From NCBI GenBank assembly GCA_016793465.1, contig JAEUJW010000052.1, forward strand, positions 62,001-126,000: a DNA stretch of 64,000 bases, read 5' to 3'. The notes below the pieces were generated by a model that saw only the letters and a list, made by a program, of their open reading frames with translations, was not told the DNA's origin and ran no database searches. Positions 10,117 through 18,653 of this stretch are shown piece by piece; the stretch's first letter is position 1; every line of letters begins with the position of its first letter. This DNA comes from Myxococcales bacterium (lineage in GTDB: Bacteria > Myxococcota > Polyangia > Nannocystales > Nannocystaceae). The position numbers were made by a program, and so were the translations under genes.

Positions 10117-10871
10117 GAGCCGGGCTCCCCGAGCGCGATGACCGGACCCTTGACCTCGACGACGACCTTGCCGAGGAAGGCCCCCGGCCCCTCCGGATGG
10201 CTCGCATAGGCGACCATCAGGGCCTCGCCGGCCGCCTCCTGCAGGCGGTCCAGCTCGCCCGGGTCCTCGGCGTCGGTGTAGTAGGTGAGCACGATGCGCG
10301 ACGAGTCGTCCTCGTAGTCCACGAGCTCGACCTGAAGCCCGCCGACGCGCTCGCCGAGGGCCCGCTCGAGGGCGTCCTGTTGTCCGGCCCACCACCGCGA
10401 GAGGTGCTTGTCCGCGATCCTGTCCAGCAGCGGGTCGCCGCCGTACCGCTCGACGAACCACGCCAGCCTGCCGAACCGCAGCGCCAGCAGCAGCGCGTTG
10501 TGACGGAGGAGCTGCGCGACCGTCGCGTCGTTACGAGCCCGGACCTGCTCGAGGCACTGCAGGGCCGGCTCCGGCCGGCCCGAGTCGGTCAGCGCCGAGG
10601 CGACGTTCAAGATCGTCGTCGACGGGGCGTCCGGGGACAGCATGCCGAACGCGGTCAGCGCCTCGCGCCGGGCCTCCTGGGCCCTCCCTGCCAGCAGCAG
10701 CGCGAGCTGGTAGGCGACCCGCGTCTCCAGGTCTTCGGGCGCGCGCCTCACCTGCAGCTCGAGACGCCACAAGATCTGCGCCAAACGACGGCCATCACCC
10801 GGTCCGAGCTCGTTGAGCTCCTTCCCCAGGGAGGGAGCAAGGCGCTGCGCGATCGCCATCCCGCGCATCAT
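10113..10871 (-). CDS. Uncharacterised helical (TPR-like) protein preceding the HEPN gene
   Basis: A 252-residue protein I do not recognise. Residues 1-150 are helical with TPR-like spacing (TRVAYQLALLLAGRAQEAR, LNVASALTDSGRPEPALQ); the last 100 residues look mixed alpha/beta with acidic stretches. There is no signal peptide or membrane segment. ATG 10871 is chosen because GGGGA lies 9 nt upstream; starts at 10895 or 10859 are possible. Its end overlaps the HEPN start by 4 nt, so the two are likely co-translated and may bind each other. The gap from the dehydrogenase gene upstream is 79 nt, so read-through from the gab-like operon is possible. Confidence 0.65.
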   Translation of the reverse strand: MMRGMAIAQRLAPSLGKELNELGPGDGRRLAQILWRLELQVRRAPEDLETRVAYQLALLLAGRAQEARREALTAFGMLSPDAPSTTILNVASALTDSGRPEPALQCLEQVRARNDATVAQLLRHNALLLALRFGRLAWFVERYGGDPLLDRIADKHLSRWWAGQQDALERALGERVGGLQVELVDYEDDSSRIVLTYYTDAEDPGELDRLQEAAGEALMVAYASHPEGPGAFLGKVVVEVKGPVIALGEPGS

Positions 10872-10950
10872 GATCGATGGTCCCCAGCGCGTCAACCCGA
10901 ACGCCCCGAGCCAACCTCGGCGAATCGATGCAAGGCGCGCCGCGCCGCGG

Positions 10951-12387
10951 CTATCCGATCCCTCCGAAGTACCGCGTCCTGGCCTCGACGTACTCGTGCA
11001 CCCCCTCGAGCCCCGACTCGCGCCCGAGCCCCGACTGTTTGATCCCGCCGAACGGCGCCTCCGCGGTCACCGGGTACCAGTCGTTGATCCCCACCATCCC
11101 GAACTCGAGCCGCTCCGACACCCGCATCGCCGTGTTCAGGTCCCGCGTCCACACGAACGCGGCCAGCCCGTACTCGGTCGCGTTGGCGAGGGCCAGCGCT
11201 TCCTCGGCGCTGGTGAACGGCACCACCGGCGTCACCGGGCCGAACACCTCCTCGTGCAGGATCGGCGCGTCCGCCGGCACGTCGCGCAGCAGCGTCGGCG
11301 CATAAAAATAACCCGGCCCGTCGATCGCGTGCCCGCCGACCACGACCGTCGCCCCCAGCGCCACCGACTTTTTGACGATCTCGTGCACGCGCTCGCGCTG
11401 GCGCTCGTTGATCAGCGGGCCCACCGTCGTGCGCGGGTCGCTGCCCGGCCCGACCGCCTCGGCGCGCATCGCCTCGGCCATCGCCGCCACGAACTCTTCG
11501 AAAATTTCGTGATGCACGTAGAACCGCTGCGGGGCGATGCACACCTGCCCGCAGTTGCGATGGCGGGCCGTGACGGCCGAGCGGGCCACCGCCGCCACGT
11601 CCGCGACGTCGGGGAACACCAGCACCGGCGCGTTGCCGCCGAGCTCGAGCGCCAGCCGCGTGACCGTGCGCGCGGACCCCTCGATGAGCAGCTTGCCGAC
11701 CCGCGTCGAGCCGGTGAACGCGATCTTGCGGCAGCGCGGGTCGTCGAGCATCGCCTGGCCGATCGGGTCGGGCTCGCCGATCACCACGTTGACCGCCCCC
11801 GGCGGCGCCCCGGCGTCGATCAGCGCCTGCGCGTAGTCGACGGCGCTGCGCGGCGTGCACTCCGAGGGCCGGATCACCGCCGTGCAGCCCGCGGCCAGCG
11901 CCGACGCCACCGCCCGGTTGATGTTGTAGACCGGGAAGTTCCACGCCGTGATCACCCCGACCACGCCGAGCGGCGCGTACGTCACGTCGATGCGGCGCCC
12001 CGGCGCGCGCGCGGGGATCCAGCGCCCGCCCAGCCGCCGCGCCTCCTCGGCCGCGAATCGCAGGTAGTTGGGCGCGCCGGCCCACTCGGCGCGCGACTGG
12101 GCCAGCGGCTTGCCGCTCTCTTCGGTCGTGCGTCGGCCCAGCTCGTCGGCCCGCTCGGCGATCAGCGCCGCCGCCCGCTCGAGCACCGCGCCGCGCTCGT
12201 ACGCCGTCTTCGCCGCCCACGCCGGCCACGCCGCGGCCGCCGCGTCGAGGGCCGCCCGCGCGTCGGCCGCGTCGGCCCACGGCACCTCGGTCACGGCCTC
12301 GCCGCTCGCCGGGTCGATCACCGGCCGCCAGCGCCGCGTGTGCGACTCGTACGCCGCGCCCCCGACGATCATCGCCGTCCGGTTCAC
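10951..12387 (-). CDS. gabD: NAD(P)-dependent succinate-semialdehyde dehydrogenase-like aldehyde dehydrogenase
   Basis: A 478-residue aldehyde dehydrogenase of the GabD type. It would oxidise succinate semialdehyde, the product of GABA transamination, to succinate. The general base glutamate is E248 in LELGGNAP and the catalytic cysteine is C283 in NCGQVCIAPQ; the nucleotide-binding ITAWNFP segment is near 147-152. The GTG start at 12387 overlaps the stop of the aminotransferase gene as GTGA. Direct pairing with a GABA-type aminotransferase makes the assignment strong, although related semialdehydes cannot be excluded. Confidence 0.88.
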   Translation of the reverse strand: MNRTAMIVGGAAYESHTRRWRPVIDPASGEAVTEVPWADAADARAALDAAAAAWPAWAAKTAYERGAVLERAAALIAERADELGRRTTEESGKPLAQSRAEWAGAPNYLRFAAEEARRLGGRWIPARAPGRRIDVTYAPLGVVGVITAWNFPVYNINRAVASALAAGCTAVIRPSECTPRSAVDYAQALIDAGAPPGAVNVVIGEPDPIGQAMLDDPRCRKIAFTGSTRVGKLLIEGSARTVTRLALELGGNAPVLVFPDVADVAAVARSAVTARHRNCGQVCIAPQRFYVHHEIFEEFVAAMAEAMRAEAVGPGSDPRTTVGPLINERQRERVHEIVKKSVALGATVVVGGHAIDGPGYFYAPTLLRDVPADAPILHEEVFGPVTPVVPFTSAEEALALANATEYGLAAFVWTRDLNTAMRVSERLEFGMVGINDWYPVTAEAPFGGIKQSGLGRESGLEGVHEYVEARTRYFGGIG

Positions 12388-13745
12388 GCGACCCCCATGC
12401 GCGCCGCGACCGCGTCGACCGCGGCGTCGAGCACGTCGAGCCCCTCATTTAAAATCTCGTCGGGCATGTCGAGCGGCGGCAGCAGGCGCACGCAGTTCGA
12501 GTACATGCCGGCGCGGATGGTGATGAGCCCGCGCTGCAGCGTCTCCGCGTTGACGGCCTGGGTCGCCTCGAGCCACGGCTCGCGGGTGTCGGCGTCGCGC
12601 ACCAGCTCGATCGCCAGCATCGGCCCGAGCCCGCGGACGTCGCCGATCCACCGCGGATGACGCGCCTGCATGGCCGTCAGGCGCTCGCGCATGCGCTCGC
12701 CGATCGCGCCGGCGCGCCGCAGGAACGCCGGCTGGTTGATCGCGTCGATCGCCGCCACCGCCGCCGCGCAGGCCAGCGGGCTGCCCGAGTAGGTCCCGCC
12801 GAGCCCGCCCGGGTGCGGCGCCTGCATGACGTCGTCCCGCCCGACGATCGCCGACAGCGGCAGCCCGCTCGCCAGCGACTTGGCGGACAGCAGCAGGTCC
12901 GGGACCACGCCCGCGTGCTCGCAGGCCCACAGCTTGCCGGTCCGGCCCATGCCGCACTGGATCTCGTCGCACACCAGCAGCATGCCGTGCTCGTCGCACA
13001 GCGCCCGCAGGCGCTGCAGCCACTTCGCCGGGGCCGGCAGGAACCCGCCCTCGCCCTGCACCGGCTCGACGAACACCGCCGCCACGTGCGACGGGTCGAC
13101 GATCTGGGTGAACGACGCCGCCAGCTGGTCGACGTGCCAGTCGACCCACGCCTGCTCGCTCAGCTCGCGCGGCCGCCGGTACAGGTTGGGGAACGGCAGC
13201 CTGTACACCTCCGGCGCGAACGGCCCGAAGCCCCGCTTGAACAGGTTGAACTTCGAGGTCATCGCCATGGTGAGGTTGGTGCGCCCGTGGTAGGCCCCGT
13301 CGAACACCACGACGCCCTGGCGGCGGGTGAAGCTGCGGCAGATGTGCACCGCCGTCTCGACCGCCTCGGCGCCGCTGTTCATCAGCGCGCAGCGCCGCGG
13401 CAGCGCCCCGGGCGCGCAGGCGTTGAGGCGCTCGGCGACCGCGACCATCGGCTCGTAGCTGGCGACGATGGCGCACACGTGCAGCAGGCGGTCGGCCTGC
13501 GCGTGCACGGCCTGGACCACCGCCTCCGGGGTGTGGCCGAGCGCGAGCATGCCGATCCCGCCAGCGAAGTCGAGCAGCTTGTTGCCGTCGACGTCGGTGA
13601 CGACGGCGCCGTGCGCCGAGGCCACCGCGATCGGCGTCAGCTTGGCCGCGCCGGACGGCATGGCCGCCTCGCGGCGGGCCACGATCGCCCGGCTGTTCGG
13701 CCCGGGGATCTCCGTCTTCAACTCGATCGCCCTCGCATTCATCAT
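12384..13745 (-). CDS. gabT: 4-aminobutyrate-type class III aminotransferase
   Basis: A 453-residue PLP-dependent omega-aminotransferase, probably moving the amino group of GABA to 2-oxoglutarate. The Schiff-base lysine is K289 in SAKSLASG, the PLP-nitrogen aspartate is D260 in LLVCDEIQCG, and NSGAEAVE (123-130) binds phosphate. It overlaps both neighbours: its ATG overlaps the stop of the GNAT-like gene as ATGA, and its stop overlaps the GTG of the dehydrogenase gene. This order encodes the two steps from GABA to succinate. A rare TTA codon sits in the AT-rich patch at 12450-12452. Confidence 0.88.
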   Translation of the reverse strand: MMNARAIELKTEIPGPNSRAIVARREAAMPSGAAKLTPIAVASAHGAVVTDVDGNKLLDFAGGIGMLALGHTPEAVVQAVHAQADRLLHVCAIVASYEPMVAVAERLNACAPGALPRRCALMNSGAEAVETAVHICRSFTRRQGVVVFDGAYHGRTNLTMAMTSKFNLFKRGFGPFAPEVYRLPFPNLYRRPRELSEQAWVDWHVDQLAASFTQIVDPSHVAAVFVEPVQGEGGFLPAPAKWLQRLRALCDEHGMLLVCDEIQCGMGRTGKLWACEHAGVVPDLLLSAKSLASGLPLSAIVGRDDVMQAPHPGGLGGTYSGSPLACAAAVAAIDAINQPAFLRRAGAIGERMRERLTAMQARHPRWIGDVRGLGPMLAIELVRDADTREPWLEATQAVNAETLQRGLITIRAGMYSNCVRLLPPLDMPDEILNEGLDVLDAAVDAVAARMGVA

Positions 13746-14878
13746 GGCATCGGTCCTTGCTTGTCGCGCGAGCTGTACACGTAGTGCGGCGTCTTCGACA
13801 GCTCCGCCGCCAGCCCCGCCACCTCGTCCTCGAACCACCGCGCGTTGTGGCCGACGAGCGCCCTGATGCGCTCGAGGTAGGCCTCGGTGCCCGGCGCGTT
13901 GGGGTAGTAGCGGCGGTAGATGTCGTAGCGGAACAGCGGCTTCAGGCGGCTCAGGTTGCTGGCCCCGGTCGGCAGCGGCAGCAGCGCGACGTCGGGCTTG
14001 CCCTTGTGGCGCCGCTCGTCGAGCCGCGCCTGGACCACGTCGAGGCTGTTCTGCAGGAACTCCGGGGTGCAGAAGCACGCGAACTCGTCGTAGAGCAGCC
14101 GCATGATCGTGCTCGCCTCGTCGATCGGCAGCCGCGCCTGGCGCTCGCGGCCCATGCGGCGCAGCAGCAGCATGAACGGCACCGGCCGGTTGCCGTGCTC
14201 CTGGATCACCTCCGGCGGGCTGAAGTCCGGCTGGCGGTACGGGAAGTGCCGCGGGTCGATCACGTCGAACCCGCCGCGCCCGTAGAACAGGATGCGCTGC
14301 AGCGACAGGCGGTCGTCGGGCGAGAAGTAGTCCATCTCCGCCGCGAGGTCGACCTGCACCCCGAAGTACCTGCCCGGCTGCTCCGGCAGCGGCAGCTTGA
14401 CCACCCCGCGCTGCTGCAGCGCCGCCAGGTACTCGACCGCCAGCTCGACCGGGGCGATGCGCAGCCAGTACGTCAGCACCGTGCCGCGCGCCTCCGGCAG
14501 CATGTAGATGTGCGACAGGTAGACCACGCACAGGTCGGGCGCCCACGACGGGTTGTAGATCACCGACCCGTCCCGCACCCCGCGCAGGTTGCCCTCGCGG
14601 TCCTTGGCGACGAGCAGGAAGTAGCGGATGAACGTGCCCGACGGCAGCGGCTCGAACGCGTCGTCGAGCAGGAACCGCCGGATCGCGTGCTCGGGCTCCA
14701 TCTCCCCCTGCGACCCGAACTGGTCCCACAAGATCTTGTACGCGCGCGCGAAGTCCGGGTGGTCGGGGTGCTCGATCGAGTGCAGCTCGTAGCGCCGGGT
14801 CTCCCGCTCGATGATCTCGACGAAGTCCTGCGCGTACAGGTCCTTCAGGCACAGGCGGACGCGGGTTCCGAGGGTCAT
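13742..14878 (-). CDS. GNAT-like uncharacterised protein, paralogue A, first gene of the gab-like operon
   Basis: A 378-residue protein that I can place only by comparison within this window. Its first 250 residues align with the product of 18651-19469: both contain AYxxLWxxFG, EME, an LSH strand followed by a G-rich loop, LAAEMD, a YGRGGF or YARAGF turn, and YxQPDF followed by a PVP strand. The order resembles a degenerate GNAT fold with its acetyl-CoA loop after LSH. A further 120-residue helical C-terminus is unique to this copy. ATG 14878 is preceded by GGGGAG. It is translated with a GABA-type aminotransferase, so an acyl transfer in amine or amino-acid metabolism is plausible but unproven. 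Confidence 0.6.
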   Translation of the reverse strand: MTLGTRVRLCLKDLYAQDFVEIIERETRRYELHSIEHPDHPDFARAYKILWDQFGSQGEMEPEHAIRRFLLDDAFEPLPSGTFIRYFLLVAKDREGNLRGVRDGSVIYNPSWAPDLCVVYLSHIYMLPEARGTVLTYWLRIAPVELAVEYLAALQQRGVVKLPLPEQPGRYFGVQVDLAAEMDYFSPDDRLSLQRILFYGRGGFDVIDPRHFPYRQPDFSPPEVIQEHGNRPVPFMLLLRRMGRERQARLPIDEASTIMRLLYDEFACFCTPEFLQNSLDVVQARLDERRHKGKPDVALLPLPTGASNLSRLKPLFRYDIYRRYYPNAPGTEAYLERIRALVGHNARWFEDEVAGLAAELSKTPHYVYSSRDKQGPMP

Positions 14879-14993
14879 GCAGCTCCCCACCCACGAGGAT
14901 GCCAGGCGCCGCGCCGTTGGTGTAAAGTCTCTCCCGCGGTCCCGCTTCCGCCCCACGCCGCCTCCGGGCCGATTCCCGCGTGGCCGACCCGTC

Positions 14994-16298
14994 ATGCGCC
15001 CCGACCGTCTCGACGACAACCGCTCCGCCTGGCTGGCCGGGCTCGCCCCCTACGAGCGCTCTGCCCCGCTCCGCGGCGACGCGACCGCCGACGTCGCGAT
15101 CGTCGGCGGCGGCATCACCGGGGTGTCGACCGCCTGGCACCTGGCCGAGCGCTTCCCCGACCGCCGCGTCGTCCTGCTCGAGGCCCGCGGCCTCGGCAAC
15201 GGCGCGAGCGGGCGCAACGGCGGCCAGGTGCTCAACGGCATCAACGGCGTCGAGCCCGGCGACCCCGAGGCCGCCCGCACGATCCACGCGGCCACCAGCG
15301 CCGGCATCCGCATCGTCGAGGAGCTCGCCGCGCGCTCGACCGTCGACTGCGGGTTTCAGCGCAGCGGCTGCCTCGAGGTCTACACCACCCCGCGCTCGGC
15401 CGCCGACGCCGAGGCGCGGGTCCAGACCTGGCAGGGCTGGGGCCTCCCGGTGCAGTGGCTGCCGCGCGAGCGCGTCGCCCTGCACGGCGCGCACGGGGCC
15501 GTGCTCGACCCCGAGGCCGGGCGGGTCAACTGCGCCGCGCTGCTCCGCGGCCTGCGCCCGCGCCTGCAAGAGCGCGGCGTCGCCGTGCACGAGGACACCC
15601 CGGTGCTGCGCGTCGACGACGGCGCCACCCTCACCCTCACGACCCCCGAGGCGCGCCTGCGCGCGGGCGCCGTCGTGCTCGCGACCCACGCCTACACCCC
15701 CCTGCTCGGGTTCTTTAAGCACGGGATCCTCCCCCTCCACTCGCACGTGGTCGCGACCGGGCCGCTCTCGCCCGCGCGGTGGGCCGGCCTCGGCGGCGAG
15801 CACGACGGCTTCGCCGACGACCTCGACCGCATCGCCTACGGCTGCCGCACGCCCGACGACCGCATGCTGTTCGGCGGGGGCAGCAACGCCGCCTACAGCT
15901 ACAGCTTCGGCGGCTCGCCCGTGTTCACCGGCGACGGCGCCGCCAACTTCCGGGCCATCGAGCGCCGCCTCCACGGCTACTTCCCCGGCCTCGCCGACGC
16001 GCCGATCACCCACCGCTGGACCGGCCCGCTCGCCCTCACCTTCGACCGCGTGTGCAGCATGGGCGTCACCGGCGCGCACAGGAACATCTACTACTCGGTC
16101 GGCTACAGCGGCCACGGCCTCGCCCTCGGCGCCCTCGCCGGCCGCGTGCTGCGCGACCTCTACTCCGACGACCACGCGCCCTGGCGGCCGCTGCCGTTCT
16201 ACCAGCGCCGCCTGCTGCCGATGCCGCCCGAGCCGCTGCGCTGGCTCGGCTACCAGGTCTACACGCGCCTGACCGGCCGCTCCCCGCGGCGCCGCTGA
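14994..16298 (+). CDS. FAD-dependent amine oxidoreductase, PuuB-like
   Basis: A 434-residue flavoprotein of the DAO family. The dinucleotide-binding motif VAIVGGGITGVSTAWHLAE is near residue 30, and GASGRNGGQV is the signature of the gamma-glutamylputrescine oxidoreductase group. Near the C-terminus, YYSVGYSGHG lies around the flavin. PuuB oxidises gamma-glutamylputrescine to the aldehyde, releasing ammonia and peroxide. The gene diverges from the GNAT-like/gabT/gabD operon across 115 bp, and the three encoded activities would convert an acylated diamine towards succinate. No glutamylputrescine synthetase or hydrolase is seen here, so the exact substrate is open. Confidence 0.82.
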   Translation: MRPDRLDDNRSAWLAGLAPYERSAPLRGDATADVAIVGGGITGVSTAWHLAERFPDRRVVLLEARGLGNGASGRNGGQVLNGINGVEPGDPEAARTIHAATSAGIRIVEELAARSTVDCGFQRSGCLEVYTTPRSAADAEARVQTWQGWGLPVQWLPRERVALHGAHGAVLDPEAGRVNCAALLRGLRPRLQERGVAVHEDTPVLRVDDGATLTLTTPEARLRAGAVVLATHAYTPLLGFFKHGILPLHSHVVATGPLSPARWAGLGGEHDGFADDLDRIAYGCRTPDDRMLFGGGSNAAYSYSFGGSPVFTGDGAANFRAIERRLHGYFPGLADAPITHRWTGPLALTFDRVCSMGVTGAHRNIYYSVGYSGHGLALGALAGRVLRDLYSDDHAPWRPLPFYQRRLLPMPPEPLRWLGYQVYTRLTGRSPRRR

Positions 16299-16546
16299 CG
16301 GCCGAGACGCGAGGGACAAGCCGGGGGCAGGCGCAACGACACGCCCGCGTGCAGCGGCGCCACCGACGCCAGGCCGTGGCGCTCCAACACCTTCCGCCGC
16401 AGGTCCCGCATCACCGCCTGCGCGAGGGTGGTCCGCCGGTCCGACGGCATCAGGCCGATCGGGCGCAAGAGGCAATCCACCTGGATCGCGCCGAACGACA
16501 GTTCGGCTTGCAGGCAGACGCGCGGCGGTGTCTCCTGCCTGCCCAT
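16259..16546 (-). CDS. Possible small protein, function unknown
   Basis: A possible 95-residue protein starting at ATG 16546, which overlaps the ATG of the opposite-strand lipoprotein gene in the palindrome CATG. The segment TLAQAVMRDLRRKVLERHG would form a helix, and third codon positions are G/C rich in this frame. It overlaps the last 40 bases of the PuuB-like gene tail to tail. No family is recognised and no ribosome site is obvious. It may equally be a non-coding open frame. Confidence 0.3.
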   Translation of the reverse strand: MGRQETPPRVCLQAELSFGAIQVDCLLRPIGLMPSDRRTTLAQAVMRDLRRKVLERHGLASVAPLHAGVSLRLPPACPSRLGRQRRRGERPVRRV

Positions 16547-16934
16547 GTTCACCACGAGAGTGTTCCGTCCCCTCCGCGCCCTCGCGGCATGTCTCGTCGT
16601 CGTGGCCTGCTCCGGCGAGCCGGCGCAGGTCGAGCGCACGCCGGAGCAGCAAGAGCAGCACGAGCTGGCTGTCCTGGCCGACGAGCTACGCGAGGCGATC
16701 GACGCCCACCCGGCGAAGTGCAAGGAGATGGGCGCGGCGCTGGCGGGCTGGTACGACGCGAAGGGCGCCCGGTTCGCAGAGCTGCGCAAGAAGCACCCCA
16801 AGCTGCCGGGTGACGAATGGTCGCACTGGAATCGCATGCTGCAGGCCATCAATCGGGCACAGGTGTGCGTCGGCAACCCGGCGCTCGGCATGGACGACCC
16901 GTCGGTCAAGCGCGTGCTCAAGGCGCTCGAGTAG
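16545..16934 (+). CDS. Small lipoprotein
   Basis: A 129-residue lipoprotein of unknown function. The N-terminus MFTTRVFRPLRALAACLVVV leads to a lipobox ending VVAC-S, giving acylation at Cys21. The mature part is highly charged and helical, with one cysteine in AKCKEMG and another in QVCVGN that could form a disulphide. It is transcribed alone; upstream sequence has no clear TAnnnT hexamer. Small charged lipoproteins of this kind are common in myxobacteria and rarely characterised. Confidence 0.7.
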   Translation: MFTTRVFRPLRALAACLVVVACSGEPAQVERTPEQQEQHELAVLADELREAIDAHPAKCKEMGAALAGWYDAKGARFAELRKKHPKLPGDEWSHWNRMLQAINRAQVCVGNPALGMDDPSVKRVLKALE

Positions 16935-17209
16935 ACCGCCCGGCCGAAGGACACCGCGGGGGTGCCCGCGAACCGCCGTCGGCCCGCGCTGCGCTGGACG
17001 CCGGTCGGGCGTCGGGCGCGAGCAGGCTGGTCAGCGGCTCGAGCGTCGTCCTCGAACGCCGCGAGCCCGAGCTCGCCCCCGATGCCGCCGTCCGGCGCGG
17101 AGAAGCCGTCGAGCAGGGTGTCGGCCCGCTGGTCGCCGCCGACCAGGTCGAACCCGTCGAACACCGCCAGGTCGCGCACCGGATCGCCCGCGGCGCCCCG
17201 CGCCCGCGC
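16935..17209. other. Gap with coding-like composition, no supported gene
   Basis: On the minus strand this stretch reads VRDLAVFDGFDLVGGD and similar protein-like sequence, but it is only part of a long open frame that shifts into unrelated sequence and has no convincing start. It could be the remnant of a gene that once followed the SpuC-like aminotransferase, or chance coding in GC-rich DNA. Confidence 0.3.
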
Positions 17210-18556
17210 TCAATCCCACAGCCGTCCCAGCATCACCTCGACCGCCGCGAACAGCTGATCGACCTCCTCGCGCGTGACGATCAGCGGCGGCGACATGGCG
17301 ATCAGGTCGCGGATGCCCCGCACGATCACCCCCTGCTCGCGGCACAGCTCCGAGGCCCTCGCGCCGAGCGCCGGCGGCGTCTTCAGGGCCGCCCTGCCGC
17401 CGCGCGGCAGCAGGTCGATCGCGCCGATCAGCCCGGTCCCGCGGATCTCCCCGACCGCCGGGTGCCCCGCGAAGCCCCGCAGCCTGGCCTGGAAGTACGG
17501 CCCGATGTCGTCGCGCACCCGCTCGATCAACCGCTCGTTGGCGATGATGTCGAGGTTCACCAGCGCCGCCGCCGCGGCCACCGGGTGGCCGCTGTACGTG
17601 AACCCGTGCGCCAGGTAGCCCCCGCGGTGCAGCGTCTGCGCCACCTCGTCGGCCACCATCGTCGCGCCGAGCGGCACGTACCCGCTGGTGATGCCCTTCG
17701 CCGTGACGAGCAGGTCCGGCTGCAGGTCCCACAGGTTCGAGGCGAACCAGTCGCCGATCCGCCCGAACCCCGTGATCACCTCGTCGGCGACGAACAGGAT
17801 GTCGTTCGCCCGGCACAGCGCGCGCAGCTCCTTCAAGTATCCCGGGGGCGGCACGATCACCCCGCCGGCGCCCTGGATCGGCTCGGCGAACAGCGCCGCG
17901 ATCGTCTCGGCGCCCTCCTGCTCGATCGTCCGCGCCGTCTGCTCGAGGCACCACTGCCCGTACGCCTCCGGCGACAGCTCGCTGCCCACCCCGTACGGGT
18001 GCGGCCCCGGCACGTGTTTAAAGCCCGGCAGCGGCAGGTCGAACGGGGTCTGGCAGGTCGGCAGCCCGGTCAGGCTCGCGGTCGCCAGCCCGACGCCGTG
18101 GTACGCGAACGTGCGCGCCAGCACCGTGCGCTTGCCCGACTCGCCGCGGATCTTCTGGTACGCCCGGATCAGCTTGAGCGCCGTCTCGTTGGCCTCGGAG
18201 CCGGAGTTCGAGAAGAACACCTTGCTCATGCCCGCGGGCCCGATCTGCGACAGCCGCTCCGCCAGGCGGATCGCCGGCTCGTTGGTGCTGTTCAAGAACG
18301 ACGGGTAGAACGCGACCGACAGCATCTGCCGGTGCACGGCGTCGGCGATCTCGCGCCGCCCGTAGCCGACGTTCACGCACCACAGGCCCGCGAGCGCGTC
18401 GAGCAGCCGGCGCCCGCTCTCGTCGATCACGTGGCTGCCCTCCGCCGCCACGATCACGTGCGTGCCCTGGCGGTGCATGTCGGCGTGATCGGTGAAGGGG
18501 TGGAGGTGGTGCGCCGCATCGCTGCGCCGCAAGCTCGTCAGGAGGTCCGCGTCCAT
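17210..18556 (-). CDS. Putrescine-type class III aminotransferase (SpuC-like)
   Basis: A 448-residue PLP-dependent aminotransferase. The start DAAHHLHPFTDH and AGLWCVNVGYGRREI are typical of putrescine-pyruvate aminotransferases of the SpuC group. PLP lysine is K287 in TAKGITSGYVP and the PLP-nitrogen aspartate is D258 in FVADEVITGFGR. It would turn putrescine into 4-aminobutanal, complementing the GABA aminotransferase 3.5 kb away. TATCGT 6 nt before ATG 18556 suggests a leaderless transcript. It diverges from the second GNAT-like gene, with 94 bp between starts. Other omega-amino acids or diamines are possible substrates. Confidence 0.85.
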   Translation of the reverse strand: MDADLLTSLRRSDAAHHLHPFTDHADMHRQGTHVIVAAEGSHVIDESGRRLLDALAGLWCVNVGYGRREIADAVHRQMLSVAFYPSFLNSTNEPAIRLAERLSQIGPAGMSKVFFSNSGSEANETALKLIRAYQKIRGESGKRTVLARTFAYHGVGLATASLTGLPTCQTPFDLPLPGFKHVPGPHPYGVGSELSPEAYGQWCLEQTARTIEQEGAETIAALFAEPIQGAGGVIVPPPGYLKELRALCRANDILFVADEVITGFGRIGDWFASNLWDLQPDLLVTAKGITSGYVPLGATMVADEVAQTLHRGGYLAHGFTYSGHPVAAAAALVNLDIIANERLIERVRDDIGPYFQARLRGFAGHPAVGEIRGTGLIGAIDLLPRGGRAALKTPPALGARASELCREQGVIVRGIRDLIAMSPPLIVTREEVDQLFAAVEVMLGRLWD

Positions 18557-18568
18557 GGCCCGACGATA
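18557..18568 (-). promoter_or_regulatory. Leaderless-type -10 hexamer for the SpuC-like gene
   Basis: On the minus strand TATCGT (18568-18563) is followed by 6 nt and the ATG at 18556. The opposite promoter for the GNAT-like gene is TATGCT at 18638-18643, so this short gap is a bidirectional promoter. Confidence 0.5.
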
Positions 18569-18637
18569 GTTGCACCCGCACGCCCGCGGCAAACCCCCCG
18601 GCGAGCGCGACGCGCCCTGCGGCCCGGCCCGCGCTGG

Positions 18638-18653
18638 TATGCTGGCCGGCGTG
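18638..18653 (+). promoter_or_regulatory. Leaderless-type -10 hexamer for GNAT-like paralogue B
   Basis: TATGCT at 18638-18643 is followed by 7 nt and GTG 18651, which supports that start. An in-frame ATG lies at 18639 inside the hexamer and would be the alternative. Confidence 0.5.

Noticed and set aside
12384..16661. 1425-codon minus-strand frame containing the GABA aminotransferase
   Set aside because: Only the last 453 codons resemble a protein family; upstream it is antisense to the GNAT-like and PuuB-like genes, and the aminotransferase has its own overlapping ATG at 13745.
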